A stretch of 64,000 nt of DNA, taken from positions 186,001-250,000 of the forward strand of contig NZ_JABBJE010000001.1 of assembly GCF_014218725.1 (NCBI RefSeq). The letters are read 5' to 3'. The position numbers and the translations under genes were made by a program. Origin of the DNA: Brevundimonas huaxiensis (GTDB lineage: Bacteria > Pseudomonadota > Alphaproteobacteria > Caulobacterales > Caulobacteraceae). Positions 42,469 to 51,207 of this stretch are shown piece after piece. Under the pieces are notes generated by a model that did not search any database, was not told the origin of the DNA, and saw only the letters and a program-made list of their open reading frames with translations. How positions within the stretch are numbered: position 1 is the first letter of the stretch; every line of letters starts with the position of its first letter.

Positions 42469-44064
42469 TCAGAACAGGCTGCCCTGATCGGCGGCGGAGG
42501 GCTTCGGCTTGGCGGCCGGACGTGGCGAGGACGGACGGGGTTCGCCGCCGTCGATCGTCGCGGGCTGAACGCCGTCGCCGAACACCAGCCTTACCGCCTG
42601 ACCCGGCTCCAGCGCCTTGGCCGAGGTGATCCAGGCGCCGTCTGAATCTTCAACGCGGGCGAAGCCGGGCTTGGGACGGCCGGGGTCCAGGGTCGTCAGC
42701 GCGCGCGACAGCGCCGCCAGGCGATCGTTTTCGCGCTCCAGGCGGCGCGGCATGACGCCGTCCAGTCGCGCGCCGACGGCTTCGAGGCGGGCTTGGCGCT
42801 GATCCAGCCGCCGATGCAGCGGTTCGGGTGACAGCCGCCCGGAGACCTGCAACAACCGCCGTTCGCCGCGCGCCACGCCGGCCTGAAGCGCGGCGCCCAA
42901 CCGGTCGCCCGCGCCGCGCAGACGGTCCTGCCCCCGCTCGATCCGCGTGCGCAGCAGGGCCGGGCTCAGCTTGCCGCCGGTCACCGCCAGATGCCGCTCG
43001 TGCAGGGCGACGTTGCGTTGCAAGCCCGATCCCAGCCGGCTCGACACATGGTCCAGCCGCTGTTGCGCCAGGGCCAGCAGATCCTCCGGCCGCGCCGGCA
43101 GGCCGCGCGCCACCGCCCGCAGGCGCGTGCGTCGATCCTCGATCAGCCGCCCGCCTGCCTGAACCATGCGCCGGTCCATGTCCGCGACGGCATAGCGCAG
43201 GTCCGCCAGCACCGGCGTCGCCATTTCGGCCGCGCCCGTCGGGGTCGGCGCCCGGCGATCCGACACGAAGTCGATCAGGGTGGTGTCGGTCTCGTGCCCC
43301 ACGGCAGAGATGATCGGAATGCGCGCCGCCGCCACGGTCCGCGCCAGGCCTTCGTCGTTGAAGCACCACAGGTCCTCGACCGACCCGCCGCCGCGCGCGA
43401 CGATCAGCAGGTCCGGGCGGGGGATCGGCCCGTTGGGCGTCATCGCATCAAAGCCGCGGATGGCGTTCGACACCTGACCGCAGGCCGAATCGCCCTGAAC
43501 GACCACAGGCCAGACGATGACGCGGCAGGGCCAGCGTTCCGCGATCCGGTGCAGCACGTCGCGGATCACCGCCCCGGTCGGGCTGGTGATTACGCCGATG
43601 GTCGCGGGAAAGGCGGGCAGGGGCTTCTTGCGACCCGGCTCGAACAGGCCTTCCTCACGCAGCCGGACCTTCAGCCGCTCCAACTGGGCCAGCAGGGCGC
43701 CGGCGCCGGCCGCCTCCATGCTCTCGATCACGATTTGATAGGACGACCGCGCCGGATAGGAGGTGATCTTGCCGGTGACGATGACTTCCAGCCCCGCCTC
43801 GGGCTGAACGCCAAGGCCGCGCACCGACCCCTTCCAAACCACGCCGTCGATAGCCGACTTGTCGTCCTTCAGCGTCAGATAGACGTGGCCCGAGGCGTGG
43901 CGGTTGACCTTGGAGACCTCGCCGCGCAGCCGCACATGGCCGAAACGGTCTTCCAGCGTGCGCTTCAAAGCGAACGACAGCTCCGAGATCGACAGGGGCG
44001 GATTGTTGTCGCGAGGGGCAGGGACCTCGGCCGGGCCTTCGAATACGTAGGAGTCGTCGCTCAT
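42469..44064 (-). CDS. xseA: Exodeoxyribonuclease VII large subunit
   Basis: The 531-residue protein has an N-terminal OB-fold ([25 protein letters not shown]), the catalytic domain with [16 protein letters not shown] and SAVGHETD, and a long coiled-coil region. That region shows about two and a half repeats of a 45-residue unit rich in RL and ERR (around 330-460), which accounts for the size being somewhat above the usual 400-460 residues. The start is the ATG at 44064. It degrades single-stranded DNA with XseB, whose gene is not in the window. Confidence 0.95.
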   Translation of the reverse strand: MSDDSYVFEGPAEVPAPRDNNPPLSISELSFALKRTLEDRFGHVRLRGEVSKVNRHASGHVYLTLKDDKSAIDGVVWKGSVRGLGVQPEAGLEVIVTGKITSYPARSSYQIVIESMEAAGAGALLAQLERLKVRLREEGLFEPGRKKPLPAFPATIGVITSPTGAVIRDVLHRIAERWPCRVIVWPVVVQGDSACGQVSNAIRGFDAMTPNGPIPRPDLLIVARGGGSVEDLWCFNDEGLARTVAAARIPIISAVGHETDTTLIDFVSDRRAPTPTGAAEMATPVLADLRYAVADMDRRMVQAGGRLIEDRRTRLRAVARGLPARPEDLLALAQQRLDHVSSRLGSGLQRNVALHERHLAVTGGKLSPALLRTRIERGQDRLRGAGDRLGAALQAGVARGERRLLQVSGRLSPEPLHRRLDQRQARLEAVGARLDGVMPRRLERENDRLAALSRALTTLDPGRPKPGFARVEDSDGAWITSAKALEPGQAVRLVFGDGVQPATIDGGEPRPSSPRPAAKPKPSAADQGSLF

Positions 44065-44129
44065 GGGGCCCACCCTAGCCTGCGTCGATCCGTCCGGGAA
44101 CGCTGCGCGCGCCCTATCGTTCGACTTTC

Positions 44130-44291
44130 ATGGCCGCCGACCCGCCCGGAACCGATCCTTCTGACCGCGACCCGCACGAGCGCGATCTGTCGCGCCGCGC
44201 CGGGGGCGGCGGGGCCATGAGCCCGTGGCTGATCATCGGCTGCATCATTCTGCTGGGCCTGGGCGTCTATGTCGTCTCGGCCCTGCTCTAG
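44130..44291 (+). CDS. Small single-helix membrane protein (53 aa)
   Basis: An ATG at 44130 opens a frame with a charged N-terminus (MAADPPGTDPSDRDPHERDL), a glycine stretch and one C-terminal membrane helix (MSPWLIIGCIILLGLGVYVV). It ends at TAG 44289-44291. The order of charge, helix and stop looks like a real small membrane protein. It is divergent from xseA, and the lipoprotein gene follows 16 bases later. I do not recognise a family. Confidence 0.65.
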   Translation: MAADPPGTDPSDRDPHERDLSRRAGGGGAMSPWLIIGCIILLGLGVYVVSALL

Positions 44292-44307
44292 AGCCCAAGG
44301 AGGCCGT

Positions 44308-44739
44308 ATGAACCGCTTCGTCCCGCTCGCCGCCATTCTTTGCCTGACCGGCGGCATCGTCGCCTGCTCGGATCGCGACGACGATGTGGTCCAGGCCCCT
44401 GCGCCGGGCGCAGCGCCCGTGGCCTTGCCGGACCAGCAGGCCGACGCCGCAGCCTCGAACGCCGCCTTGGCGTTCAACATGACGCGCGATCAGCTGGAGG
44501 ATGCGGACCTGTACTCGCGCGCCAACGTCGATCTGGGCGATGTCGAAACCTTGGTGCTGGACGCTTCGGGCGCCCTGACCCATCTGGTCGTCGAACTGGA
44601 AGGACCGGGCGACATGAAGGTGCGGGTGCCGGTCGCGGACGTGTCTCCGATCGACCGCAACGGCGACCGGGATCTGGTTACCGATCTGACGCCCGGTCAG
44701 CTTCAGGCCTTGCCGGCGTGGACCCCGCCTGCACGCTGA
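44308..44739 (+). CDS. PRC-barrel-like lipoprotein
   Basis: The 143-residue protein has a lipoprotein signal (MNRFVPLAAILCLTGGIVAC, lipidated Cys20), then an Ala/Pro-rich linker. A PRC-barrel-like domain follows (DLYSRANVDLGDVETLVLD, KVRVPVADVSPID). An AGGAGG sequence precedes the ATG at 44308. It probably forms a small operon with the 53-residue membrane protein. The function is unknown. Confidence 0.8.
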   Translation: MNRFVPLAAILCLTGGIVACSDRDDDVVQAPAPGAAPVALPDQQADAAASNAALAFNMTRDQLEDADLYSRANVDLGDVETLVLDASGALTHLVVELEGPGDMKVRVPVADVSPIDRNGDRDLVTDLTPGQLQALPAWTPPAR

Positions 44740-44776
44740 CGGGACGCTGAATGCGGCGTTAAGTCTGACGGGCGCT

Positions 44777-44800
44777 TGACCGGCCGGCGCCGGCCGGTCA
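44777..44800. repeat. 24-base perfect palindrome before purD
   Basis: The half-sequence TGACCGGCCGGC is followed directly by its exact reverse complement, ending 12 bases before the purD ATG. As RNA it would form a very stable hairpin. It lacks a T-run. It may end the lipoprotein transcript, control purD translation or be a protein-binding site. Confidence 0.7.
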
Positions 44801-44812
44801 TTGCCCGATCTC

Positions 44813-46087
44813 ATGAACATTCTTCTCGTCGGATCGGGCGGCCGCGAACACGCTCTGGCCTGGAAGATCGCCCAGTCGCCGCTGGTCACGCGCTTGGTGG
44901 CGGCGCCCGGCAACCCCGGTATCGAGAAGCTGTGCGAGCTGCGCGCCGTCAAGGCGGACGACGCCGACGGCCTGGCCGCCCTGGCCAGAGAGATCAAGGC
45001 CGACCTGGTCGTTGTGGGCCCCGAGGTGGCGCTGGCCGCCGGTCTGGCCGACCGCCTGGCTTCTGCCGGCATTCCGTGCTTCGGGCCGACCGCCAAGGCG
45101 GCGCAGCTGGAAACCTCCAAAGCCTTTTCGAAGGGCTTTCTTGAACGCCACGAAATCCCCACCGCCGGTTACGGCGTCTATGACACGGTCAAGGACGCCA
45201 AGGCGGCGCTGGACGTGTTCCGCCCGCCCTATGTCATCAAGGCCGACGGCCTGGCCGCCGGCAAGGGCGTGGCCATCAGCCCCGACCGCCCCGACGCCGA
45301 GGCCGAGATCGAGCGCATGCTGGGCGGCCGGTTCGGCGCGGCCGGCGCCCGCGTCGTGATCGAGGAGTTCATGGACGGCGAGGAAGGCTCGCTGTTCGCC
45401 CTGTGCGACGGCCAACGCGCCCTGCTGTTCGGCGGCGCCCAGGACCACAAGCGCGCTTTCGACGGCGACCTTGGCCCCAACACCGGCGGCATGGGCGCCT
45501 ATTCGCCCGCGCCCGTATTCACGCCCGAGCTGGTGCAGCAGGCCGATGCGCTGATCGTCCAGCCGACGATCCGCAAGATGGCCGAAGAGGGCGCGCCCTA
45601 TCGCGGCGTCCTCTACGCCGGCCTGATGGCGACGGAGGACGGCCCCAAGGTGGTCGAGTTCAACGCCCGCTTCGGCGACCCGGAATGCCAGGTGCTGATG
45701 ATGCGGATGGCGGGCGACATCGTACCCTATCTGCTGGGCTGTGCGCGCGGCGACGTCTCGGGCCTGGCTTCGCCCGCCTTCAAGCCTCAGACGGTGATCT
45801 GCGTGGTCATGGCCGCCAAAGGTTATCCCGACAGCCCGCTAGAAGGCTCGATCATCCGCGGCGCCGACCAGGACTTCGGCCCCCACGTCCAGGTCTTCCA
45901 CGCCGGAACCAGGCGCCGCGACGACGGCTTGCTGGCCGCCTCGGGCGGCCGCGTCCTGAACGTCTGCGCCGAGGGCGACGACATCGCGCAGGCTCGCGAA
46001 CGCGCTTATGCCGCCATCAAGAAGATCGACTGGCCTGGCGGCTTCAACCGCTCCGACATCGGCTGGCGCGCGCTGGAGCGGGGCTGA
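44813..46087 (+). CDS. purD: Phosphoribosylamine-glycine ligase
   Basis: PurD makes glycinamide ribonucleotide in purine synthesis. The 424-residue ATP-grasp enzyme has MNILLVGSGGREHALAWKI, VIKADGLAAGKGV, GEEGSLFALCDG, QDHKRAFDGDLGPNTGGMGAYSP and FNARFGDPECQ. The start follows a 24-base palindrome and has no clear Shine-Dalgarno sequence. It converges on the L,D-transpeptidase-like gene with only three bases between. Confidence 0.97.
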   Translation: MNILLVGSGGREHALAWKIAQSPLVTRLVAAPGNPGIEKLCELRAVKADDADGLAALAREIKADLVVVGPEVALAAGLADRLASAGIPCFGPTAKAAQLETSKAFSKGFLERHEIPTAGYGVYDTVKDAKAALDVFRPPYVIKADGLAAGKGVAISPDRPDAEAEIERMLGGRFGAAGARVVIEEFMDGEEGSLFALCDGQRALLFGGAQDHKRAFDGDLGPNTGGMGAYSPAPVFTPELVQQADALIVQPTIRKMAEEGAPYRGVLYAGLMATEDGPKVVEFNARFGDPECQVLMMRMAGDIVPYLLGCARGDVSGLASPAFKPQTVICVVMAAKGYPDSPLEGSIIRGADQDFGPHVQVFHAGTRRRDDGLLAASGGRVLNVCAEGDDIAQARERAYAAIKKIDWPGGFNRSDIGWRALERG

Positions 46088-46090
46088 AGC

Positions 46091-46783
46091 CTACGCCGCT
46101 GCGAACAGCAGTCGGCCCTCGCCCATGCGTTCGCGCAAAGCCGGCAGGTCGGTGTGGGCGACCGAGAAACAGCCGTAGCTACGACCCAGCTTGCCTTCAC
46201 GCGCCAGGAAGTCGGGATCGGCATAGTCTGCGCCGTGGACGATGATGGCCCGCTCGCGCGCCTTGTCGTTGGTGTATTCAAGCCCGTCCAAAAGGACGTT
46301 CGGCCCCTGCTGCGCGCCCCAGTTGGCGCCCGCCGTCGCATAGGCGCCGATCGAGGACATGTTGGAATCCGGCGTGTTGGAAAAGCGCCGGGCATAGCCG
46401 GTGTGGCTGGGGTCCGATCCCCGACCGTGGCAGGTGCGCAGCACCTTCACTTCACCCGCGATGAGGTCGACTTCGTACAGCCGCTCCTCGCCCGAGAATT
46501 TCTGGAAATCGACCAGATACATCCGGTCACGCAGAGGCAGGCGATGATGGTGAGTGTCCAGCGCGGTCATGGCGCGCTCCATCAGCTCCTTGCGAACGTG
46601 ACCGCGCGGATCAAGCGGCGGCGGCGTCAGGGCGGAGGTCTGGACGGTGGGCAGACCGACCTGCGGCATGGCGATCGGAGTTCCGTTCTGGGCCGTCGTC
46701 AGCGGCGCCGTAGCGCTCGCGCTGGCGCATCCCGCCAACATGGCCGATCCGCCCAGAATAAGTCCTCGTCTCGATAGCCGCAT
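46091..46783 (-). CDS. Murein L,D-transpeptidase catalytic domain lipoprotein
   Basis: The 230-residue protein has a twin-arginine-like lipoprotein signal (RRGLILGGSAMLAGC, lipidated Cys near 19). A YkuD_2-type catalytic domain follows, with VHGADYADPDFL and GRSYGCFSV, providing His and the nucleophile Cys. Enzymes of this fold cross-link or modify peptidoglycan in the periplasm, though this subfamily is poorly characterised. It is divergent from the amidohydrolase gene. Confidence 0.86.
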   Translation of the reverse strand: MRLSRRGLILGGSAMLAGCASASATAPLTTAQNGTPIAMPQVGLPTVQTSALTPPPLDPRGHVRKELMERAMTALDTHHHRLPLRDRMYLVDFQKFSGEERLYEVDLIAGEVKVLRTCHGRGSDPSHTGYARRFSNTPDSNMSSIGAYATAGANWGAQQGPNVLLDGLEYTNDKARERAIIVHGADYADPDFLAREGKLGRSYGCFSVAHTDLPALRERMGEGRLLFAAA

Positions 46784-46897
46784 GCGACGCCCTCGTTGCG
46801 GTTGGTCTTGAGGCGTGTTTGTTTCAGTTGGTTACAGGCGAGGCAACCTGAGCCTTGTGGGGCATTTTTGCGGCCGACGCGTCGCGGGGAGAGATCG

Positions 46898-48223
46898 ATG
46901 AAACGTTTCGGGATCGCGCTGGCGGCGGTGATGGCGTCGGCGGTAAGCGCCCATGCGCAGCAAACCCCCGTGGCCACAGGCGTTTCAACGCAACCCAACA
47001 CAACGTTCGTTGAAGCCGGAAGGTTGCTTGCTGATCCGACGAACGGCGTTGTGCAGCGCGATAAAACTCTCGTGATCAGAGGGAACCAGATCGTTGAAGT
47101 GCGCGACGGCTTTGTCGGCGACCCGTCTCAAGGCAAGGTCGTGGACCTGCGCCAGGCCTTCGTCCTGCCCGGCCTGATCGACAGCCATGTCCATCTGACG
47201 AGCCAGCAGAACCCCAATGCACGCCTTGAGGAAGTGACGCTTTCGGACGCGGATCAGGCGATGGTCGGGGCCCGCTATGCGCGTCGCACTCTGATGGCCG
47301 GCTTTACGACGGTGGCGGATCTGGGCGCCTCGAACCAGGCCATCTTCGCCCTGCGAAACGCCGTGAAGAACGGCGACGTGCCGGGGCCGCGCATCATTGC
47401 GGCGGGGTCGTCGGTGTCGATCCACGGCGGGCATGGCGACATCAACGGCTATCGCGAGGACGTCATGCACCTGCTGTCGTCCGAAAGCATCTGCTCGGGG
47501 CCCGAGGACTGCATGCGGGCCGTGCGCACCCAGGTTCGCGCCGGCGCCGACATCATCAAGATCACCGCGACGGGCGGCGTGCTGTCCAACACCGCCGCCG
47601 GTCTGAACCAGCAGTTCAGCGACGACGAACTGTCCGCCATCGTCGGCAGCGCCCACCGCATGGGCCGCCAGGTGACGGCGCACGCCCACGGGGTCGACGG
47701 CATCAACGCCTTCCTGCGGGCCGGGGGCGATTCCATCGAACACGGCACCTATCTGGACGACCAGTCGATCCGCCTGTTCAAGTCGAACGGCGCCTGGCTG
47801 ATCCCGACCCTGCTGGCCGGGGATTTCGTGGCGCGCATCGCCTCGGGACCCGACAACTTCTTCACCCCCGCCCAGACGGCCAAGGCGCTGGAGGCCGGGC
47901 CCAAGATGCTGGACATGGCGCGCCGCGCGCATGAGGGCGGGGTAAAGATCGCCTTCGGCACCGACTCGGGCGTTTCGGCCCACGGCGACAACGCCCAGGA
48001 GTTCGCGCTTCTGGTTCGCGCCGGCCTGACCCCGCTTGAAGCCATCCAGGCCGCCACCGTCGGCGCCGCCGAACACCTGCGCATCGCCAATGAGGCCGGG
48101 AAGATCGCCGTGGGCATGCCCGCCGACATCGTCGCCGTCTCGGGCGATCCGCTGTCGGACGTGACCGAGCTGGAGCGGATGAAGTTCGTGATGAAGTCCG
48201 GCGTGGTCTATCGCGCCGACTGA
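46898..48223 (+). CDS. Exported metal-dependent amidohydrolase
   Basis: The 441-residue protein starts with a signal peptide (MKRFGIALAAVMASAVSAHA). It has the amidohydrolase fold of the imidazolonepropionase/prolidase-like group. Metal-site words are GLIDSHVHLTSQQ, IIKITATGG (Lys), VTAHAHG, SIEHGTYLDD and FGTDSGV (Asp). It probably hydrolyses a peptide or cyclic amide in the periplasm. The start at 46898 has GGGGAGAG upstream. Its 3' end overlaps the convergent lpxK by 16 bases. Confidence 0.9.
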   Translation: MKRFGIALAAVMASAVSAHAQQTPVATGVSTQPNTTFVEAGRLLADPTNGVVQRDKTLVIRGNQIVEVRDGFVGDPSQGKVVDLRQAFVLPGLIDSHVHLTSQQNPNARLEEVTLSDADQAMVGARYARRTLMAGFTTVADLGASNQAIFALRNAVKNGDVPGPRIIAAGSSVSIHGGHGDINGYREDVMHLLSSESICSGPEDCMRAVRTQVRAGADIIKITATGGVLSNTAAGLNQQFSDDELSAIVGSAHRMGRQVTAHAHGVDGINAFLRAGGDSIEHGTYLDDQSIRLFKSNGAWLIPTLLAGDFVARIASGPDNFFTPAQTAKALEAGPKMLDMARRAHEGGVKIAFGTDSGVSAHGDNAQEFALLVRAGLTPLEAIQAATVGAAEHLRIANEAGKIAVGMPADIVAVSGDPLSDVTELERMKFVMKSGVVYRAD

Positions 48224-49224
48224 ATTCTGTCGTTCAGGAAGGCGGCGAAAGCCGCCTCGTCCTCGAACCGGGCGACGACCGGCCAGGCGACGACGGCCTT
48301 GCGCTGCTCGGGCGTCAGCCGGACCCAGTCCTTTTCCGTCGTGACGAGGCCAGCGTCGAACACCGCCGCCCGGTGGGTCAGAAACGTCATGTCGGCGGCG
48401 CTGTAGGCCGCATGGTCGGGGAAGGGGACGAAGTCGACCAGGTCGCAGCCCGCCGCCTTCAGCGACCGCTCGACCTTCCAGGGCTTGGCGATGCCGGCGA
48501 ACCCGACCTGTGGCCCCGACGGCGGGGGCCCCTCGGGCGTCAGGCGCGCGACGAAGACGGGCAGGGCGCCGAACACGGCCATCAGTTCGGGATCGGCCTC
48601 TTCGACATCGGTCGGCAGCATGACCACCACGGCGTCGGCGCGCGCCAGCCCGGCCTTCAACGGCTCGCGCATGGGGCCCGAGGGAAAGACCGATCCGTCG
48701 CCGAACGGCCATTCGTCGCCGCGCGTCTCGCCGTCCACGACGATCAGGCTGACGGTCTTTTTCAGGGCCGGGTTTTGATGGCCGTCGTCCAGCACCAGGG
48801 CCTGCGCCCCCTCCGCGACGGCGGCCTTGGCGCCCGCCACGCGATCGCGCGCGATCCAGACCGGCGACCCTTGCGCCAGCATCAGCGGCTCGTCCCCGAC
48901 ATCGTCGGCCGTATGGATTTGAGGATCGACGCGGACCGGCCCTTCCAGCCGCCCGCCATAGCCGCGCGACAGGCCTTGCGCCTCCACCCCCGCCGCCCGC
49001 AGCAGCCGCAGGGTTTCGCGCGCGACCGGCGTCTTGCCCGATCCGCCGACCGTCAGATTGCCGACCGAGATGACCGCGCAGCCGGGGTCGGCCGGGACCG
49101 TCTTGGCGATCCGGCGCGCCGTCACGGCGGCCCAGACCCAGCCCAGCGGTTTCAGCGCCGTGCGCGTCATCCGGGCGTGGTTGCTGTCGCGCACATACCA
49201 CCAGCGCGGCGTGTTCAGCTTCAT
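48208..49224 (-). CDS. lpxK: Tetraacyldisaccharide 4'-kinase
   Basis: LpxK phosphorylates the lipid A precursor at the inner membrane. The 338-residue protein has VISVGNLTVGGSGKTP (P-loop), LSRGYGG, LVLDDGHQNPAL and LTTEKDWVRL. I chose the ATG at 49224 because it gives MKLNTPRWWYV and overlaps the waaA stop by four bases (ATGA). It is the last gene of the msbA-like, DUF374, waaA, lpxK set. Confidence 0.95.
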   Translation of the reverse strand: MKLNTPRWWYVRDSNHARMTRTALKPLGWVWAAVTARRIAKTVPADPGCAVISVGNLTVGGSGKTPVARETLRLLRAAGVEAQGLSRGYGGRLEGPVRVDPQIHTADDVGDEPLMLAQGSPVWIARDRVAGAKAAVAEGAQALVLDDGHQNPALKKTVSLIVVDGETRGDEWPFGDGSVFPSGPMREPLKAGLARADAVVVMLPTDVEEADPELMAVFGALPVFVARLTPEGPPPSGPQVGFAGIAKPWKVERSLKAAGCDLVDFVPFPDHAAYSAADMTFLTHRAAVFDAGLVTTEKDWVRLTPEQRKAVVAWPVVARFEDEAAFAAFLNDRIQSAR

Positions 49225-50513
49225 CGCCGGCCCTGCCTCTGCGGCATCAGCGGCGACAGCAGCGCCCACAGTCGCTCCAGCCCGCCTCCAGCCTCGACCG
49301 CCGCGCGACGCCCGCGTTCGCCCATCGCCTTGGCCGCGTTCAGGTCTTCCAGCAGGGGCTCGATCACGCCGGGCAGGTCGGACGGCGCCTGAACCAGGGC
49401 CAGGCCCCCCGCCTCGACCATGGCCGACGTCACCGGCGCCCAGTTGGATGCATCCGGCCCCGTGATCGTCGGCTTGCCCAGCCGCGCGGGCTCCAGCGGA
49501 TTGTGCCCGCCGACGGGCGGCAGGCCGATAGCCGGCGCGAACGAGCCGCCCATCACCACCACATCGGCGAGGCGCAGGAACAGGCCCATCTCGTTCAGGG
49601 TGTCGGCCAGATAGATGTCGGTGTCCGGCCCGATCGTCTCGCCGCGCGAACGTATGGCGAAGGCGTAGCCGTCGCGTTGCAGGGCCTGGGCGATATGCGC
49701 CCCCCGCTCAGGATGGCGTGGCGTCAGAATCAGGCAGACCCGCTCGCTCAAATGGTCCAGCGCGCGCACGATGGCGATCTCTTCGCCCTCATGGGTGCTG
49801 GCGGCGACGATCACCGGCCTGTCGCCGATGGCGGCGCTCAAACGGCTGAAGGCGGCGGGATCGTGCGGCAGGGCGTCTCCCGACAGTTTCAGGTTCACCA
49901 GACCGTCGATCCGCGCGCCCATGCCCTCCAGCCGCTGGGCCGAGACGGCATCCTGCGGCAGGATCAGATCAAAGGCGCCGGTCAGCGCCCGCGCCGAAGC
50001 CGGAAACCGCGCCCAGCCCTCGACCGTCTTTTCCGTGATGCGCGCGCTGACCAGGGCCAGTTTCACGCCCCGCCGCTTCGCCTCCAGCAGCAGATTGGGC
50101 CAGATTTCGCTCTCGACGAAGACCGCCAGACCCGGCCGCCAGTGATCCAGAAACCGTTCGACCACGCCCGGCGCATCGACCGGCGCATACTGGTGGATCA
50201 CGCCAGCCGGCAGCCGTTCGGCCAGAATCTGCGCCGAGGTCACGGTGCTGGAGGTGACCAGAACGGTCAGGTCCGGCCGCGCCTTCGTCAGCCGCTCGAC
50301 CACGGGCAGCAGCGACAGGCTCTCGCCCACGCTGACGCCGTGCAGCCAGACCAGATCGCCTGCGGGGCGCGGGGTGCGGGTGAAGCCCATCCGCTCGTCC
50401 ACCCGCACCGGGTCTTCCTTGCCCCGCCTGGCGCGCGCATCCAGTAGGCGCGGGGCCAGCGGCTCCAGCGCGCGCGTCGCCAGCCGATAGGCGATCAGCG
50501 GCAAGGGCGTCAC
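49221..50513 (-). CDS. waaA: 3-deoxy-D-manno-octulosonic acid transferase
   Basis: WaaA (KdtA) adds Kdo to lipid A precursors. The 430-residue GT30 enzyme has VWLHGVSVGESLSLLPVVERL at the start, FVESEIWPNLLLEA, VSARITEKT, ASTHEGEE and GGSFAPAIGLPPVGGHNPLEPARLGKP. It is coupled to lpxK by an ATGA overlap and lies 10 bases after the DUF374 gene. Confidence 0.95.
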   Translation of the reverse strand: MTPLPLIAYRLATRALEPLAPRLLDARARRGKEDPVRVDERMGFTRTPRPAGDLVWLHGVSVGESLSLLPVVERLTKARPDLTVLVTSSTVTSAQILAERLPAGVIHQYAPVDAPGVVERFLDHWRPGLAVFVESEIWPNLLLEAKRRGVKLALVSARITEKTVEGWARFPASARALTGAFDLILPQDAVSAQRLEGMGARIDGLVNLKLSGDALPHDPAAFSRLSAAIGDRPVIVAASTHEGEEIAIVRALDHLSERVCLILTPRHPERGAHIAQALQRDGYAFAIRSRGETIGPDTDIYLADTLNEMGLFLRLADVVVMGGSFAPAIGLPPVGGHNPLEPARLGKPTITGPDASNWAPVTSAMVEAGGLALVQAPSDLPGVIEPLLEDLNAAKAMGERGRRAAVEAGGGLERLWALLSPLMPQRQGRR

Positions 50514-50523
50514 GGCTGGGTCC

Positions 50524-51207
50524 TCACGGCTTCAGGCCCGTGATCGCATCGGCGCGTGCTTCGACGGCGTTCAACCGCGCGGTCCAGTCAACGACGACAT
50601 CGGCCATGTCCGCGTCAGCAGGATAGTCGGCGCGGTCCCACACGATGGCGCCCTTGCCGAAGGGCAGGGGCAGCACGGCCCGGTCCCAACTGTCGAGACG
50701 GATCGCGGGATTGCACGACATGCCGATCAACAGCACCGGCGCCTTGGACAACTTCGCCATCAGGGGCAGGCCCTCGGCCATGACATTGGCCGGGCCGCGC
50801 GGCCCGTCCGGCGTGATGGCCAAGGCGCCGACCTTCAGCTGTTTTAATCCGTCACGCAGCGCCTGGGTGCCGCCCTTGGCCTTCTCGGCCTTGTCCTTGT
50901 TGGCCGAGGATCCGCGCACGGCGGGAAAGCCCTGACGCGCCACCGCCTTGGCGATGAACTCGCCGTCGGCCGAAAGGGAGATCAGCGCCTTGGCCGGCTG
51001 CGCCCGGTCCAGCGGCCAGCATGACGGCGACAGGCCGATCCGCGAATGCCAGAACACGCAAAGCACCCCGCCGCCCTGCGCCCAGACGGCCTCGGCGGCC
51101 TGCTGGTTTTCGTGCGTCCAGCGGATGGTGGAAAAGCAGAACTGCATCCACTTCGCCAAGGTCCAGGCCAGGGCCGACTGGACCGCCGGGTTGCGAAGCG
51201 GCCTCAT
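50524..51207 (-). CDS. DUF374 lysophospholipid acyltransferase-like protein
   Basis: The 227-residue protein has the DUF374 layout: an N-terminal hydrophobic stretch, VLCVFWHSR, ISLSADGEFIAKAVARQGFPAVRGSS and ITPDGPRGPA. It resembles LpxL/PlsC-type acyltransferases, with the HS-type motif in place of H-x4-D. In alphaproteobacteria it usually sits with waaA and lpxK and probably acylates or handles lipid A. It overlaps the msbA-like gene (ATGA). Confidence 0.88.
   Translation of the reverse strand: MRPLRNPAVQSALAWTLAKWMQFCFSTIRWTHENQQAAEAVWAQGGGVLCVFWHSRIGLSPSCWPLDRAQPAKALISLSADGEFIAKAVARQGFPAVRGSSANKDKAEKAKGGTQALRDGLKQLKVGALAITPDGPRGPANVMAEGLPLMAKLSKAPVLLIGMSCNPAIRLDSWDRAVLPLPFGKGAIVWDRADYPADADMADVVVDWTARLNAVEARADAITGLKP

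Noticed and set aside
46985..49201. Minus-strand frame of about 738 codons over the amidohydrolase and lpxK genes
   Set aside because: It is a shadow frame. Both genes have strong motifs in other frames.
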